Assembly (NCBI RefSeq): GCF_030944405.1
Contig: NZ_CP132339.1
Coordinates: forward strand, 1,302,001 to 1,366,000
From: Janthinobacterium sp. J1-1
GTDB lineage: Bacteria > Pseudomonadota > Gammaproteobacteria > Burkholderiales > Burkholderiaceae_D
Reading direction: 5' to 3'
DNA length: 64,000 nucleotides
Shown here: positions 61,821-64,000 of the stretch, piece after piece
Numbering within the stretch: the stretch's first letter is position 1
How the letters are laid out: the number at the start of each line of letters is the position of its first letter
Notes under the pieces: generated by a model
Seen by the model: only the letters and a program-made list of their open reading frames with translations
What the model was told of the DNA's origin: nothing
Database searches by the model: none
Made by a program: the position numbers and the translations under genes

Positions 61821-63686
61821 ATGAATCGCTACCCTGTCTGGAAATACATTCTCATCGCCGTCGCCTTATTGCTGGGCATACTGTATACGGTACCCAATTA
61901 TTTCGGTGAATCGCCGGCGTTGCAAGTAACCAGCGGCAAGTCCACCGTCAAGGTGAGCAGCGAGCTGATGACGCAAGTCGAGCAGGTATTGACGAAAGAA
62001 AACGTCAAGTCGGAGGCCATCACCTATGACGGCGTCGGCAACCTCGCCTCCGTGCGCGTGCGTTTCGCCGATCCCGATACCCAGTTCAAGGCCAAGCTGG
62101 TGCTGGAAAAGGACCTGAATACCGATCCGGCCGACCCGACCTATGTGGTGACGGTCAACCTGCAGGCCAATACCCCGCACTGGATGCAAAAGCTGCATGC
62201 GCTGCCGATGTACCTGGGCCTCGATTTGCGCGGTGGCGTGCATTTCCTGATGCAGGTCGACGCGAAAGCCGTGCTGACCAAGAAAGTGCAGGGCATCCAG
62301 TCCGCCTCGCGCAGCATCTTGCGTGACAAGAATATCCGCCATGCCGGCATCGACCGCGTGGGCGACAGCATTGAAATCAATTTCCGCGACGCCGACACCC
62401 GCCTGAAGGCCAAAAATACCCTGTCCGACCAGATGAGCGACCTGGCGTTTGCCGATACCGGCAGCGGCAGCGACCTGAAACTGATCGTGACCCTGAAACC
62501 GGCCGCGCTGAAAGCCACCGTCGATGAAGGCGTGAAACAGAATATCTCGACCCTGTCCAAGCGCGTCAACGAGCTGGGCGTTTCCGAGCCGCTGATCCAG
62601 CAGCAAGGCCCTGACCGCATCGTGGTGCAAATGCCGGGCGTGCAGGACGTGGCCCGCGCGAAAGCCATTATCGGCCGTACCGCCACCCTCGAAGTGCGCC
62701 TGGTCGACGAGACCATCGTGCCCGGCACCGAGCTGTCGAGCGCGATCCCGTTCAATTCCGAACTGTTCACCGTCGGCAAGGGCGTACCTGTCGTGCTGTC
62801 GAAAGACGTGATCCTGACGGGCGACTATATCTCCAGCGCCACCGCCAGCTTCGACCAGAACCAGCAGGCAGCCGTATCGATCGACCTGAACGGCGATGGC
62901 GGCCGCAAGATGCGCGAAGCGACCCGCGAGCGCGTGGGCAAGCGCATGGCCATCGTGCTGTTTGAAAAAGGCAAGCCGGAAGTATTGTCGGTCGCCACCA
63001 TCCAGCAGGAACTCGGTTCGCGCTTCCAGATCACCGGCATGGGCGGCGCCGAAAACGCCAACGAACTGTCGCTGCTGCTGCGTTCGGGCGCCCTGTCGGC
63101 ACCGATGACCGTCATCGAAGAACGCACCATCGGCCCGCAACTGGGTGCGGAAAATATCGCCAAGGGTTTCCATTCGACCATGTACGGTTTCCTGGCGATC
63201 GCCATCTTCATGATCATCTACTACATGATGTTCGGCGCTTTCAGCGTGCTGGCCCTGGCCTGCAACCTGTTGCTGCTGATCGCCCTGCTGTCGATGATCC
63301 AGATTACCCTGACCTTGCCTGGTATTGCCGCGATTGCGCTGGCGCTGGGCATGGCGATTGACGCCAACGTGCTGATCAATGAACGTATCCGGGAAGAACT
63401 GCGCGCCGGCAGCACGCCGCAGGCGGCGATCTCCGCCGGTTTCGACCGCGCCTGGGCCACCATCCTGGACTCGAACGTCACCACCCTGATCGTCGGCGTG
63501 GCCCTGATGGCCTTCGGCAGCGGTCCGGTGCGCGGCTTTGCCATCGTGCACTGCCTGGGCATCCTGACCTCGATGTTCTCGGCCGTGTTCGTCTCGCGCG
63601 GCGTGGTCAATCTCTGGTATGGCCGCAAGAAAAAGCTGACCTCGCTGTCGATCGGCACGGTCTGGGTCCCTGGCATCAGCAAATAA
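61821..63686 (+). CDS. secD: SecD, protein translocase subunit
   Basis: This 621-residue inner membrane protein helps pull secreted proteins across using the proton gradient. It has an N-terminal helix (ILIAVALLLGILYTVPN), a large periplasmic P1 domain (LGLDLRGGVHFLMQVD) and five further helices from about residue 450, with GMAIDANVLINERIREEL. The ribosome site is weak. A 27-base hairpin follows before secF. Confidence 0.97.
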   Translation: MNRYPVWKYILIAVALLLGILYTVPNYFGESPALQVTSGKSTVKVSSELMTQVEQVLTKENVKSEAITYDGVGNLASVRVRFADPDTQFKAKLVLEKDLNTDPADPTYVVTVNLQANTPHWMQKLHALPMYLGLDLRGGVHFLMQVDAKAVLTKKVQGIQSASRSILRDKNIRHAGIDRVGDSIEINFRDADTRLKAKNTLSDQMSDLAFADTGSGSDLKLIVTLKPAALKATVDEGVKQNISTLSKRVNELGVSEPLIQQQGPDRIVVQMPGVQDVARAKAIIGRTATLEVRLVDETIVPGTELSSAIPFNSELFTVGKGVPVVLSKDVILTGDYISSATASFDQNQQAAVSIDLNGDGGRKMREATRERVGKRMAIVLFEKGKPEVLSVATIQQELGSRFQITGMGGAENANELSLLLRSGALSAPMTVIEERTIGPQLGAENIAKGFHSTMYGFLAIAIFMIIYYMMFGAFSVLALACNLLLLIALLSMIQITLTLPGIAAIALALGMAIDANVLINERIREELRAGSTPQAAISAGFDRAWATILDSNVTTLIVGVALMAFGSGPVRGFAIVHCLGILTSMFSAVFVSRGVVNLWYGRKKKLTSLSIGTVWVPGISK

Positions 63687-63719
63687 GCGGCCCGGACTTG
63701 CAATAGCGTCATAGCGAAA

Positions 63720-63746
63720 GCGTCCGGTGGCCCAGCCGCCGGACGC
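63720..63746 (+). promoter_or_regulatory. Intercistronic hairpin between secD and secF
   Basis: GCGTCCGGTGG and CCGCCGGACGC form an 11-bp stem (one G-U) around CCCAG, with no T tract after it. It is not a standard terminator; message stabilisation is more likely. Confidence 0.6.
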
Positions 63747-63770
63747 ACAGAATAGAACTCAGAGGATTTC

Positions 63771-64000
63771 ATGGAATTTTTCCGGATCAAAAAAGATATT
63801 CCCTTCATGCGCCACGCGTTGATTTTCAACGTGGTTTCGGCACTGACATTTGTCGCCGCCGTCTTCTTCCTGTTCCACAAGGGCTTGCACCTGTCGGTCG
63901 AGTTCAAGGGCGGCACGGTGATGGAGGTCAAGTACCCGAAAGCGGCCAACCTGGAAGGCATCCGCGGCACGCTGATCAAGATGGGCTATGAAGAGCCTGG
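63771..64000 (+). CDS. secF: SecF, protein translocase subunit (cut by window end)
   Basis: Only the first 76 residues are in the window. The text MEFFRIKKDIPFMRHALIFN is followed by a membrane helix (VVSALTFVAAVFFLFHKG). Then VEFKGGTVMEVKYP matches the SecF start and the beginning of its periplasmic domain. CAGAGG precedes the ATG by seven bases. The frame is open to the window end. Confidence 0.93.
   Translation, partial: MEFFRIKKDIPFMRHALIFNVVSALTFVAAVFFLFHKGLHLSVEFKGGTVMEVKYPKAANLEGIRGTLIKMGYEEP

Overview
The window comes from a GC-rich betaproteobacterium of the family Oxalobacteraceae, most like Janthinobacterium, Duganella or Massilia. The evidence is the 16S rRNA text, the rrn layout (16S, tRNA-Ile, tRNA-Ala, 23S, 5S), betaproteobacterial 5S, and gene neighbours such as DUF3025 after pyrC and queA-tgt-yajC-secD-secF. 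It holds two rRNA operons in the same orientation, 26,262 bp apart: the 3' part of one (1-2457) and a complete one (about 23,090-28,722).

Between them lie two sigma-54-controlled modules. Module 1 (2.6-9.3 kb) is an RNA repair island. rlaP and the CARF-AAA+ activator rtcR are on the minus strand. Divergently, behind a -24/-12 promoter, come the Ro60/TROVE protein gene rsr, a roughly 190-nt gap holding a duplicated stem-loop RNA (candidate Y-RNA-like), rtcB and rtcA. Module 2 (9.3-22.9 kb) is a periplasmic alcohol oxidation island. It encodes a PQQ alcohol dehydrogenase with a secreted pentapeptide-repeat protein, a small cytochrome c and a PqqU-type TonB receptor, then a HiPIP, a PedF cytochrome c-550, an aldehyde dehydrogenase with DUF779, a NosR-like flavo-iron-sulfur membrane protein with ApbE, and an AcoR-like sigma-54 activator. 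Five promoters in module 2 fit the -24/-12 pattern with exact GG-N10-GC spacing.

After the complete rRNA operon (28.7-64 kb) the content is ordinary chromosome: pagL, a beta-hydroxyacid dehydrogenase, an M20 hydrolase, a molybdopterin oxidoreductase with a lipoprotein aminopeptidase, tandem fadD genes, an acyltransferase, a membrane LytTR regulator, PhoD, a YciA-type thioesterase, an Atm1-type ABC exporter and gltIJKL. These are followed by a HigBA-like toxin-antitoxin pair, pyrC-DUF3025-oxidoreductase-MFS with a 41-residue membrane peptide, a SWIM-SNF2 helicase, recG, queA-tgt, and yajC-secD-secF (secF cut by the window end).

The points most worth following are the covarying duplicated RNA between rsr and rtcB, the sigma-54 network joining PQQ alcohol oxidation to PQQ import, HiPIP and a NosR/ApbE flavoprotein pair, and the covarying differences between the two 23S genes. 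All calls come from reading the sequence; no searches were run.
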